NCBI GenBank assembly: GCA_024233835.1
Contig: JACKPC010000006.1
Coordinates: 310,001 to 374,000, forward strand
Length of the DNA stretch: 64,000 bases
Reading direction: 5' to 3'
Origin: Leptospiraceae bacterium
GTDB lineage: Bacteria > Spirochaetota > Leptospiria > Leptospirales > Leptospiraceae
The notes beneath the pieces were generated by a model that worked only from the letters and a program-made list of their open reading frames with translations, ran no database searches and was not told the origin of the DNA. The translations under genes were made by a program, and so were the position numbers. Below are positions 53,420 to 61,834 of the stretch, piece after piece. Every line of letters begins with the position of its first letter. Positions within the stretch are counted from its first letter, which is position 1.

Positions 53420-55279
53420 TTAGCGGTATAATTTTTCAGGATCAAGTTCTCTTAAAACTTCTAATTCATCTTTTGTAATTGGCTCTTCTCGAAAAGGTTT
53501 ATGACTGGGTAAGCTCCAATCTGTATATTTAGAAATTGCAACTTCCGCAGTTAATGTAGGCTCAGAAGGAGGACATATCCAATCACTAAAATACATATTT
53601 TTCTTGTTTCCCACCATTCGTCTTCTGAACCTTCCGAATTGACAGACAATCTGTTGAACTCTTCTTCCGGGTGAAGTTATAAAGTCCACATTCTGCACAA
53701 ATCTTCCTTTCATCGCTTTAGCCACTACAAGACAATCGGCAGTACTCGCAATATCATTGGCACCACCCGAACCTACTAAAAATCTGCCATCCGAAAGACG
53801 TGTGGAATTCAAATTTCCATCCAGATCAATTTGAGCAGTTCCTAAAACTCCCAAACAATCTTTAGAAACTTGAGTTCCCAAAATCTGGGTTACATCTGAA
53901 AGTTGTTCTGCTTTATTCCCGTGCAACTGACTGAAGAGAAAAATATCTCCCGATTGGGGAACAAAACCATAAAATCCAAGCTCAGCTAAAGTAGTAATCG
54001 GAAAATCACTGGCTTCTAGAAGTTTTGCTGCTGTCCAGGCAGCCATATGAGCTGCACCAATTCCTGCCAGAACCGTTTTATACTGCTTTCGTATAACCAG
54101 CTCTATAATCGAGCGTGCTGTAAGAATAATCATCTGCTCCGAGTCGGTAGCCGGTTCATTCTTGATGTTTACTTGAATATGTACTGTTTTATATTTTTCT
54201 TTTATGCTACTTAATTTTAAGTTCTCCAGTCTTTCCTTTCCCAGAACTTTCAAATACTCTTCGTGACCACCCTTACAAAGAATATATTTTTCCAGCCATT
54301 CCTTTCTTTCGTTCAGATCTTTAGAACCACTTTTTTCACTGGCTTCTACCATAAAATCATAATCATCACAGTAGGTTTCCATTCCCTGAAGACCCGGAAC
54401 TTTCATCTGATTGGAAATTCTCATGGATTGAGGATGAGCTCCATACGGAACTTCACACATACCTATCACTCTTGAACCCGGTATCGTAACAAATTCGGGT
54501 GGAATCGTTCCATACGGTACTATCCTTTCAGCTGTAAGAAGAATGCCTTTTTTAGCAGCTAAAGCTCCCCAAATTCCTTCTCCTAGGGGTGGAGTCAAAA
54601 GGACATTTCCCCTATCATCGGCGATAGTTCCGTGAACAAAAGTATAATCAGGAGAAAGCGGAGACAATAAAGCCAGGTATTGCTCTTCATCAGCTTCCTT
54701 TTTTTTCTTATATATGGATCTATGCTTTCTTAAAACTTCCAGAGAAGAACCATAAACAGCCAGTTGACTCAATTCATCCGAACTATCTCTTTTAAAAGAA
54801 ATATCTTCAGAAATCCCATTTTGATTGGGATTCGGAAATAAAAATAAAGATGTTCCTACTTTATCTGTAGCAAGATGACTATCCAAAATAGAACTGGTGA
54901 TAATACCGGGAAGCTGAAGGGCACCGGCTATTAAACGCTCTACCAGGGACAATATGGACCATAGTTCCAGCTCAAAGGGTTTTCCTTCAAAAAGTCTCGA
55001 GTACAAACGATTAGGTGCAGGTCTCGGATAATTATCTCCCGCAAAAGTAATAATCGCTTTTTTTACAATACCGGATAAAGCAAGGGCATTCGCATTGGAA
55101 TGTAAGCCTGTACAGCTAATAGTGAAATTGCCTTCCTTACCGTAAAAAACCCTTACCAGTGCATTAATCAAAGCATTCGGTCGGGACATACAGGAAGAAA
55201 AATGAATATATGAGCCGGGCTCCACATTCTTTTTAACCATCCTATCAATGGAAGAATATATTTCCAAATTTCTGAACAA
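53420..55279 (-). CDS. Fused two-domain CoA-transferase (class I type)
   Basis: 619 residues combining alpha- and beta-type halves of class I CoA-transferases. The N-terminal half (about 10-330) has YIHFSSCMSRPNALINALVR, TFVHGTIADDRGNVLL and IPPEFVTIPGSRVIGMCEVPYGAHP. The C-terminal half (about 365-610) has VLAGIGAAHMAAWTAAKLL, a candidate catalytic Glu in LAELGFYGF, VGSGGANDIASTADCLVVA and FITSPGRRVQQIVCQFG. It should move CoA between acids, perhaps supplying a starter or releasing the product for the neighbouring synthases. The start is TTG 55277-55279 with AGGAG 7 bases upstream. It lies between two KAS genes. Confidence 0.82.
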   Translation of the reverse strand: MFRNLEIYSSIDRMVKKNVEPGSYIHFSSCMSRPNALINALVRVFYGKEGNFTISCTGLHSNANALALSGIVKKAIITFAGDNYPRPAPNRLYSRLFEGKPFELELWSILSLVERLIAGALQLPGIITSSILDSHLATDKVGTSLFLFPNPNQNGISEDISFKRDSSDELSQLAVYGSSLEVLRKHRSIYKKKKEADEEQYLALLSPLSPDYTFVHGTIADDRGNVLLTPPLGEGIWGALAAKKGILLTAERIVPYGTIPPEFVTIPGSRVIGMCEVPYGAHPQSMRISNQMKVPGLQGMETYCDDYDFMVEASEKSGSKDLNERKEWLEKYILCKGGHEEYLKVLGKERLENLKLSSIKEKYKTVHIQVNIKNEPATDSEQMIILTARSIIELVIRKQYKTVLAGIGAAHMAAWTAAKLLEASDFPITTLAELGFYGFVPQSGDIFLFSQLHGNKAEQLSDVTQILGTQVSKDCLGVLGTAQIDLDGNLNSTRLSDGRFLVGSGGANDIASTADCLVVAKAMKGRFVQNVDFITSPGRRVQQIVCQFGRFRRRMVGNKKNMYFSDWICPPSEPTLTAEVAISKYTDWSLPSHKPFREEPITKDELEVLRELDPEKLYR

Positions 55280-55314
55280 AAAAAACTCCTAATTTATAGG
55301 TATTGAATGCACTT

Positions 55315-56586
55315 TCAGGAAGCTTCCGAAAGTGCAACAAAAGAACTCTGGCTTCCAATCGCATAAGCCATGGAAACTGCCTTTTTAATGTGTACCTTTC
55401 TTCCTTTTCCGGGAACACAATCATGAATGGCTTCCTTATCTCGAATTTCATGATTTATAGTAGGACAAACAGATTTGTTCTGTAACATAAGAGCAGTCGC
55501 ACCCACATTAATAATACCGGCAGCCCCGAATGTATGCCCGAAAATGGGTTTTATAGATCCCATTAAGGGTCTATCCTTTTCCGGTAAAAACTCAAATAAA
55601 AGCTTGTAGGTTCGGCTTTCGGCAAGATCGTTATTATAGGTAGCTGTACCATGGCCACAAATATACCCCAGGTCATCTCTGGCTATTTTAGTAATTTCTA
55701 AAAGTTTATTTAAACCTACAGCCCCCTTGCGACCCGATATATCCATACGCATAGCATGACTCGCTTCATTATAACTTAAAGTACCAAGAACCTCTGCATA
55801 AATTCTGGCTCCTCGCTTTACTGCATGATCATAATTTTCCATACATAGAACCATGGCCCCCTCTCCGAGAATAAAACCATCTCTTCTTTCATCATAAGGT
55901 TTTATTGCCCTTTTCGGATTATCTGATTCTTTAGACATAACCGAACTTTTTGGATCAGAATACATGGCCATCAGGGGTTTCACCAGTGGAAATTCATGCC
56001 CCCCTGCATACATGACTACCGCCCTATTTTTCCGTATAGCCTGATAGCAAAGAGCAATCGCATGATGCCCCCCCACACAGGCAGAACTCACTGTAGTTAC
56101 AAAACCCTGTATATTATTATTTATCGCGGTCAGGGTTGAAGGATTAGAACTCATAGAAGTTAATACCGCGTAACGATTAAAAATATCCGAATCAGAAGGA
56201 TTTTTAACATATCTTTGATAGGCTTCGAACCACCATTCTAAACCTGAACGGGAAGAGGAGTCAACAAAACCTACCCGATGCGGTTCTATACTATCTTTTT
56301 GAAGACCTGCATCCTTTCTGGCCAGTTCCATAGCCGACATAATCGCCAGGGTTTCACGGTTATAATGTTTTGCATGTTCCGAAATTAAGCCAGGAATATA
56401 ATTTTTATATTCAAAACTTTTTATCTCCGCTGCTGTTTTGACAGGGAAGTTTTCAGTTGAAAATCTGGTTAAATAATCAATCTGTGATTCTCCATTGTAT
56501 AACTTTTCCCAGAAGTGTTCAACTGTATCCACCCCCGGTAATATGATTCCCATTCCTGTGATTACGACTCTGCTATTTTTTTTCAT
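55315..56586 (-). CDS. FabF-like 3-oxoacyl-ACP synthase (KAS II type)
   Basis: 423 residues. The C-H-H triad of elongating ketosynthases is visible: VSSACVGGHHAI (Cys170), GHGTATYNNDLAESR and KPIFGHTFGAAGI. MKKNSRVVITGMGIILPG opens it and RRDGFILGEGAMVLCMEN is also typical. The active-site context (SSACVGG instead of DTACASS) is unusual and suggests a specialised member rather than the housekeeping FabF. It is first in the leftward half of a divergent cluster whose rightward half carries a hot-dog protein and two ketoreductase-type SDRs. Confidence 0.88.
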   Translation of the reverse strand: MKKNSRVVITGMGIILPGVDTVEHFWEKLYNGESQIDYLTRFSTENFPVKTAAEIKSFEYKNYIPGLISEHAKHYNRETLAIMSAMELARKDAGLQKDSIEPHRVGFVDSSSRSGLEWWFEAYQRYVKNPSDSDIFNRYAVLTSMSSNPSTLTAINNNIQGFVTTVSSACVGGHHAIALCYQAIRKNRAVVMYAGGHEFPLVKPLMAMYSDPKSSVMSKESDNPKRAIKPYDERRDGFILGEGAMVLCMENYDHAVKRGARIYAEVLGTLSYNEASHAMRMDISGRKGAVGLNKLLEITKIARDDLGYICGHGTATYNNDLAESRTYKLLFEFLPEKDRPLMGSIKPIFGHTFGAAGIINVGATALMLQNKSVCPTINHEIRDKEAIHDCVPGKGRKVHIKKAVSMAYAIGSQSSFVALSEAS

Positions 56587-56692
56587 AAAGATCTTGTGTT
56601 TTTGTATTCTTCAAAAAAGATAAGAAATTACTTTTTTCAATAAAAGAAAAAAGATTCTTAACTTTTTTTAATTTAAATACGAGGAGAAGTTT

Positions 56693-57124
56693 ATGTCAAG
56701 AGTATATATTGACATGCCGAATAAATTTATTTATTCAACCGAAATCCCAACCAGAAAAAATGACATGTATCTCGATTTACATGTTACCTTTGACGCCATG
56801 GCCTCTTTTGTTATGGAAGCCTATCACCGTTTCCTGGTCGACAACGGGTATATTCTTACCCATATAGAAGATACTCCCATCATCATGTCAAATTTTACAA
56901 TTGATTATAAATCAGAAGCCCGTTATCCGGACGTTCTGCGTTTTGAAGTAGCTGTAGCCAATTTTACCAGCACAGCTTTTGATATATTTATACGTATAAG
57001 CAGAAATGAAGGTAAAGAAGATGTGGCTCATGTTCGAGTATGTGATGTTTTCTTTGACTATCAAAATAAGAAAACCCTCTCTATTCCGGCAAAGTTTCGA
57101 GAAAAATTTGAGCCTAAAGAATAA
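56693..57124 (+). CDS. Hot-dog fold thioesterase/dehydratase-like protein
   Basis: 143 residues with a 4HBT-like hot-dog layout: a first strand FIYSTEIPTRKNDMYLDLHVTFDAMASFVMEAYHRFL with an Asp on the central helix region, then IIMSNFTIDYKSEARYPDVLRFEVAVANF and AHVRVCDVFFDYQNKKTLSIP. It could cleave a thioester or act as a dehydratase in the cluster; catalytic residues are not certain. Strong GAGGAG site. It opens the rightward half of the divergent acyl-chain cluster. Confidence 0.75.
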   Translation: MSRVYIDMPNKFIYSTEIPTRKNDMYLDLHVTFDAMASFVMEAYHRFLVDNGYILTHIEDTPIIMSNFTIDYKSEARYPDVLRFEVAVANFTSTAFDIFIRISRNEGKEDVAHVRVCDVFFDYQNKKTLSIPAKFREKFEPKE

Positions 57125-57136
57125 GCAGGTACACAT

Positions 57137-57910
57137 TTGGAAAGTTTAAAAGACAAAGTCATACTGGTCAGCGGTGGAAGCATCGGAATAGGAAAAGCTA
57201 TTGTTCGGGATCTTTGCCGGTACGGAGCTAAAGTTGTTTTTTGTAGCCGAAGAGTAGAAGAAGGCAGGACCTTTGAAAAGGAGTTACAAAATGAAGGAAA
57301 TTTCGCCACCTACATTCCCTGTGACATTTCCAGGAAAGACGAGGTCAAAGCCTTAGTCGACAAAACAATAGAACTCTATGGCAAACTCGATGCAGCGGTT
57401 AATAATGCCGGAATTTTAGGTCCCCAAGTCTCCCTTCTCGACTACCCGGAAGAAGAATGGGATAAAATGGTAAATGTGAACCTCAAAGGAACCTATCTCT
57501 GTATGAAGTATGAAATCGAAGAAATGCTAAAACAGGGCAAGGGTTCGATTGTCAATATGTCTTCTGTTGCGGGAATTTTAGGAGGATACAGAGGACTCAT
57601 CGCTTATTCGGCGACTAAACATGCCATTGTAGGTCTCAGTAAAAGTGCGGCCTGGGACTATGGAGCCAAAGGAATTCGCATTAATACACTCTGTCCCGGC
57701 ACCATTGACGATACAGGTATGATCGAAGAAGTAGTGAATTCCACTAAAGACCCTCAGAAAGCCAGAGAAAACATGCCAAATTTCTATCCTATGAGAAGAC
57801 TGGGAAAAACATCCGAAATTGCTTCTGCTGTTTCCTGGCTTTGCAGTGATGAATCTTCCTTTGTCAGTGGCATAGCTCTTCCCGTAGATGGTGGCTTCTC
57901 AGCCCAGTAA
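57137..57910 (+). CDS. SDR-family 3-oxoacyl reductase-like, copy 1
   Basis: 257 residues, classical short-chain dehydrogenase: NAD(P)-binding SGGSIGIGKAI (12-22), NNAGILG, catalytic Ser in VNMSSVAGI and YSATK as Tyr-x3-Lys. Basic residues after the second strand (CSRRVEEGR) favour NADPH. The start is TTG (57137) with AGGT upstream; a later ATG would delete the cofactor motif. A FabG-like reduction of the 3-oxo group made by the neighbouring KAS enzymes is the likely role, by context. It lies 12 bases after the hot-dog gene. Confidence 0.87.
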   Translation: MESLKDKVILVSGGSIGIGKAIVRDLCRYGAKVVFCSRRVEEGRTFEKELQNEGNFATYIPCDISRKDEVKALVDKTIELYGKLDAAVNNAGILGPQVSLLDYPEEEWDKMVNVNLKGTYLCMKYEIEEMLKQGKGSIVNMSSVAGILGGYRGLIAYSATKHAIVGLSKSAAWDYGAKGIRINTLCPGTIDDTGMIEEVVNSTKDPQKARENMPNFYPMRRLGKTSEIASAVSWLCSDESSFVSGIALPVDGGFSAQ

Positions 57911-57922
57911 GGAGATGACGAT

Positions 57923-58687
57923 ATGTTTCAAGATAAAGTTATAATTGTAACAGGTGGTTCAGCGGGTATAGGAAAAGCTATCCTTGAAAAACTTGCAAAA
58001 GAAAAAGCTAAGGTAGTTTTTTGTAGCCGCGGGAAAGAAGAAGGTACTCGATTGGAAGTCGAACTCAGAGAAAAAGGTTTAGAAGTTCGTTTCGTTCCCT
58101 GTGATGTGAAAAAGTCAGAAGAAGTCCAAAACCTGATTCAAAAAACGCTCGAATACTACGGTGGACTGGATATGGCAGTAAACAATGCCGGTCTGGGTGG
58201 TGTTAGTAAGCGTCTCGCAGAATATCCGGAAGAAATTTGGGATAAGGTAATGAATGTAAATCTCAAAGGAATATTCCTTTGCATGAAATACCAGATACCT
58301 GAGATGCTAAAAAAAGGTAAAGGTTCTATTGTGAATATTTCTTCTATTGCAGGACTTGTAGGCGCAGATTGGAGAGTAGCCCCATACGCAGCTTCCAAAC
58401 ACGGAGTAATCGGACTTACGAAAAGTGCAGCTTTAGAGTTTGCTCATAAAGGAATTCGCGTGAATGCTATCTGTCCGGCTTTTACCGAAACCGAAATGTT
58501 AGAAGGCTTATTCCAGGCTTCTCCTGATCCGAATGCAGCGAGAACCGAACTCGGCAACAAACATGCTCTAAAAAGATTAGCTTCTGCCTCAGAAGTTGCG
58601 GATGCCAGTGCATTTCTCTTGAGTGATAGGGCTTCTTTTATCACCGGTGTCGCTCTTCCTGTTGACGGAGCCTATACCGCAAAATAG
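57923..58687 (+). CDS. SDR-family 3-oxoacyl reductase-like, copy 2
   Basis: 254 residues, clear paralogue of the preceding SDR: TGGSAGIGKAI, CSRGKEEGTR, NNAGLGG, VNISSIAGL and YAASKHG, ending SFITGVALPVDGAYTA. A strong AAGGAGATGACG site precedes the ATG 12 bases after copy 1. The pair arose by tandem duplication and has diverged well beyond recent copying, so the two probably act on different chain lengths or at different steps. A hairpin (58703-58729) follows. Confidence 0.88.
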   Translation: MFQDKVIIVTGGSAGIGKAILEKLAKEKAKVVFCSRGKEEGTRLEVELREKGLEVRFVPCDVKKSEEVQNLIQKTLEYYGGLDMAVNNAGLGGVSKRLAEYPEEIWDKVMNVNLKGIFLCMKYQIPEMLKKGKGSIVNISSIAGLVGADWRVAPYAASKHGVIGLTKSAALEFAHKGIRVNAICPAFTETEMLEGLFQASPDPNAARTELGNKHALKRLASASEVADASAFLLSDRASFITGVALPVDGAYTAK

Positions 58688-58702
58688 GTTTACCCACAGA
58701 GT

Positions 58703-58729
58703 TTCACGGGGTATCTTATACCCTGTGAA
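58703..58729 (+). terminator. Hairpin terminator after the SDR pair
   Basis: TTCACGGGGTA pairs with TACCCTGTGAA (11 bp with one G-U) around a 5-base loop, 15 bases after the SDR stop. The trailing sequence is only mildly T-rich. Confidence 0.55.
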
Positions 58730-58743
58730 TATTATCCACTCAA

Positions 58744-59382
58744 ATGAAATATATGGAGCAGCATCTACAAGAAATTCTAAAACAAATCGAAGGTTTACAT
58801 CCGGGATTAATCTGGCTCTTCTTATTCTTATCTAATTTTTTCGAAAACCTCTTCCCCCCCTGGCCGGGAGATACGGTAAATGCTTTCGCCGGATTTCTTC
58901 TGGCAAGAAAAGATTCTATAGGTTTTTTGAATGTTCTCAGTTCAACAATACTCGGAAACTTATTCGGGGCTCTTATTATGTATTATTTTGGAAAGCAAGT
59001 TATAAGTCTCATAAAAAACTATAATATTCCTTTTAAAGATAAATTCTATTCAGAAAAAGGTCTTGAACAAACTATCAATTGGTTCCAGAAGTATTCTCTG
59101 ATTGTAGTTCTTTTTTCCAGGTTTTCAGCTGGAATCCGTTTTTTTGTTTCTATTGTTGCGGGACTTAGCCGTATGCCCATCTGGAGTTTTATTACAGTCT
59201 TTTCACTGGGAGTCATCCTCTGGTGCGGATTAATTATAGGCTCGGCTTACTACCTGGGAAAAAACTGGGAATACATTCGGGAAGTATTAAGTATTTATAA
59301 TAAAATCATTATTAGCTTTTTCTTATTTCTTTTTGCTTTATATGGATTTTATAGGTATAAAAAGAAAAAGCGGGAAGTATAG
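58744..59382 (+). CDS. DedA-family membrane protein
   Basis: 212 residues with four or five hydrophobic segments. Family motifs: SNFFENLFPPWPGDTVNAFAGFLLA near the N-terminus, STILGNLFGALIMYYFGKQV and LFSRFSAGIRFFVSIVAGLSRMP (the F-x-R-x3-G-x-R element). DedA/DTT proteins take part in lipid flipping and membrane homeostasis, including undecaprenyl- and PE-carrier recycling. Start ATG 58744; an ATG three codons later is equally possible. It converges on the IDH gene. Confidence 0.88.
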   Translation: MKYMEQHLQEILKQIEGLHPGLIWLFLFLSNFFENLFPPWPGDTVNAFAGFLLARKDSIGFLNVLSSTILGNLFGALIMYYFGKQVISLIKNYNIPFKDKFYSEKGLEQTINWFQKYSLIVVLFSRFSAGIRFFVSIVAGLSRMPIWSFITVFSLGVILWCGLIIGSAYYLGKNWEYIREVLSIYNKIIISFFLFLFALYGFYRYKKKKREV

Positions 59383-59402
59383 TTGCCACCCTTCACTACG
59401 CG

Positions 59403-59446
59403 GCTATCGGGACTTCGATACGTTTCGCTACTCAGTCTCCGATAGC
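59403..59446. terminator. Hairpin terminator between DedA and IDH genes, made of repeat-like sequence
   Basis: GCTATCGGGACT (59403-59414) pairs with AGTCTCCGATAGC (59434-59446) with one bulged base. The loop carries TTCGATACGTTTCGCTACTC, resembling the ATACTTCGACGCGCTTCGC module of R3/R6. It sits between two convergent genes and could terminate both. Confidence 0.65.
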
Positions 59447-59456
59447 TGTGTCCTAC

Positions 59457-61673
59457 TTAAATACTATCTATAATAGAATTTAAGGTTTGACTCGGACGCA
59501 TAGCTTTCGATGCTTTCTCAAATTCCGGCATATAATAACCACCAATATCCTGGGGTCTTCCCTGGGCGGCAATTAATTCCTGGTTAATCTGGGCTTCCTT
59601 GTCTTTCAGTTCTTTTGCTATCTTAGCAAATTTTTCTTTTAAGCCTTTGTCTTTATCCTGCTCTGCAAGAGCTTCCGCCCAGTATAGAGCCAGATAAAAA
59701 TGACTTCCCCGGTTGTCGATCTGGCCGACCTTTCTCGCCGGAGACTTATTCTCATCCAAAAACTTGCCATTGGCTTTATCCAGAGTTTCGGCGAAAATTC
59801 GGGCTTTTTCGTGATTAAAGGTATTGGCCATGTGTTCAAAAGACACCGCCAGGGCCAAAAATTCTCCGAGGGAATCCCAGCGTAGATAACCTTCTTTTAA
59901 AAACTGATCCACATGCTTGGGAGCAGAACCACCGGCACCCGTCTCAAACAAGCCTCCTCCATTCATTAAAGGCACAATCGAAAGCATTTTCGCACTGGTT
60001 CCAAGTTCAAGGATAGGAAAAAGGTCAGTCAAATAATCTCTCAACACGTTACCGGTCACTGAGATGGTATCCAAGCCTTTACGAATCCTTTCCAGTGATA
60101 ATTTAGTGGCTTCCACAGGAGAGAGAATGTGAATTTCCAGACCCTTTGTATCATGATCTTTCAGGTAGGTATTCACCTTCTTGATTAATTCAGCATCATG
60201 TGCACGATTCTTATCTAACCAGAATACAGCCGGTGTATTACTGAGTCTTGCGCGATTTACAGTCAGTTTTACCCAATCCTGAATTGGAGCATCCTTTACC
60301 TGGCACATACGGAAAATATCACCTTTCTCCACGTTTTGCTCAAGTAAGGTTTTTCCACTTTCGTCAGTTACCCGAATCTTTCCTTTTCCGGAAGCCATGA
60401 AAGTTTTATCGTGAGAACCATATTCTTCGGCTTTTTGTGCCATTAAGCCCACATTGGAAACGCTTCCCATAGTAGCCGGATTAAATTGTCCGTGTTTTTT
60501 ACAATCTTCAATAACAGCCTGGTAAACCCCGGCATAGCATCTATCGGGAATCATAGCTTTGGTCGGCTGTTGCTTTCCATCAGGTCCCCACATAGTTCCG
60601 GAGTCTCTCAGGACAACAGGCATAGAAGCATCAATAATAATATCGTTAGGTACATGCAGGTTGGTAATTCCCTTATCCGAATCTACCATTGCCAGAGAAG
60701 GCCCTTTCTTATAGCAGGCCTGAATATCTGCTTCTATCGCTTTCTGTTTTTCTTCAGGTAATTTCTTGATTTTGTTATATAGATCACCCAGTCCGTTGTT
60801 CGGATTTACCCCGAGACTCGAAAAATCAGATGCATATTTTTCAAACACATCTTTATAATAAACAGAAACAGCGTGGCCAAACATTATAGGGTCGGAAACT
60901 TTCATCATAGTTGCTTTCAGGTGAAGTGAAAGTAATACGTTCTGCTTTCTGGCATCTTCAATTTGTTCAGTATAAAACTTTCTCAAAGAAGCCACATTCA
61001 TTACTGAAGAATCAATCACTTCTCCCGGTAACAGGGGAGTTTTTTCTTTTAGTACTGCCACTTCTCCTGAATCACTTACAAATTCGATTTTTACAGTACA
61101 GGCTTTATCAAGTGTATGAGAAGTTTCGCTTCCGTAAAAATCTCCTTCTTCCATATGAGCTACATGAGTCTTTGAATCGGAAGGCCAGGCTCCCATGCGA
61201 TGTGGATTTTTCTTTGCATAATTTTTAACCGAAGTAGCTGAACGTCTATCAGAATTACCTTCTCTTAAAACGGGGTTTACTGCACTTCCTAAAACTTTTG
61301 TATATTTCGCCTGAATTTTCTTTTCTTCTTCTGTTTTAGGCTCTTCCGGGTAATCGGGAAGTTTATAGCCTTTATCCTGCAGTTCTTTAATTGCAGCTTT
61401 TAATTGTGGAATGGAAGCACTGATATTGGGAAGTTTAATTATATTGGCTTCTTTTTTTTGTGTAAGTTCTCCAAGCTCAGTTAGATAATCCGGAATTTGC
61501 TGCTCTTTCGTAAGATACTCCGATAAATTTGCAATAATCCTTCCGGAAAGGGAGATATCCCTGGTTTCTACCTCGATGCCAGAACCCTTTGTAAAGGCCT
61601 GTATAATGGGTAAAAGGGAATAAGTAGCCAGTGCCGGTGCTTCATCAATTTTGGTGTAGATAATTTTTGACAT
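59457..61673 (-). CDS. icd: Monomeric NADP-dependent isocitrate dehydrogenase
   Basis: Oxidises isocitrate to 2-oxoglutarate, making NADPH and CO2. The 738-residue length and the sequence from KIIYTKIDEAPALATYSLLPII match the monomeric class, unrelated in length to the common ~420-residue dimeric enzyme. Recognisable blocks are NSDRRSATSVKNYAKKNPHRMG, LSLHLKATMMKVSDPIMFGH, TMWGPDGKQQPTKAMIPDR and GGLFETGAGGSAPKHVDQF. A GAGG site lies before the ATG. It stands alone between a convergent DedA gene and the unknown 61835 gene. Confidence 0.96.
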   Translation of the reverse strand: MSKIIYTKIDEAPALATYSLLPIIQAFTKGSGIEVETRDISLSGRIIANLSEYLTKEQQIPDYLTELGELTQKKEANIIKLPNISASIPQLKAAIKELQDKGYKLPDYPEEPKTEEEKKIQAKYTKVLGSAVNPVLREGNSDRRSATSVKNYAKKNPHRMGAWPSDSKTHVAHMEEGDFYGSETSHTLDKACTVKIEFVSDSGEVAVLKEKTPLLPGEVIDSSVMNVASLRKFYTEQIEDARKQNVLLSLHLKATMMKVSDPIMFGHAVSVYYKDVFEKYASDFSSLGVNPNNGLGDLYNKIKKLPEEKQKAIEADIQACYKKGPSLAMVDSDKGITNLHVPNDIIIDASMPVVLRDSGTMWGPDGKQQPTKAMIPDRCYAGVYQAVIEDCKKHGQFNPATMGSVSNVGLMAQKAEEYGSHDKTFMASGKGKIRVTDESGKTLLEQNVEKGDIFRMCQVKDAPIQDWVKLTVNRARLSNTPAVFWLDKNRAHDAELIKKVNTYLKDHDTKGLEIHILSPVEATKLSLERIRKGLDTISVTGNVLRDYLTDLFPILELGTSAKMLSIVPLMNGGGLFETGAGGSAPKHVDQFLKEGYLRWDSLGEFLALAVSFEHMANTFNHEKARIFAETLDKANGKFLDENKSPARKVGQIDNRGSHFYLALYWAEALAEQDKDKGLKEKFAKIAKELKDKEAQINQELIAAQGRPQDIGGYYMPEFEKASKAMRPSQTLNSIIDSI

Positions 61674-61781
61674 GCTTTGTCCTCACTAAGGTTTAAGTTA
61701 AAAAAAAGGTATTTTTTTTCAAGTGTATTTATAATAAGTCCCAGTAAGGCTAAGAAGGCAAGTAAGCCCTCATTTTTCAGG

Positions 61782-61806
61782 AAGCGAGCCCAGCACTGAC
61801 TCGCTT
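61782..61806 (-). terminator. Hairpin after the unknown large gene
   Basis: AAGCGAG pairs with CTCGCTT around 11 bases, about 30 bases past the leftward stop at 61835. Trailing U-run is weak, so the terminator role is tentative. The rest of 61674-61834 is AT-rich and holds the IDH ribosome site. Confidence 0.35.
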
Positions 61807-61834
61807 GTAAGAGAGAAAAACTTCCTGTTTTAAA

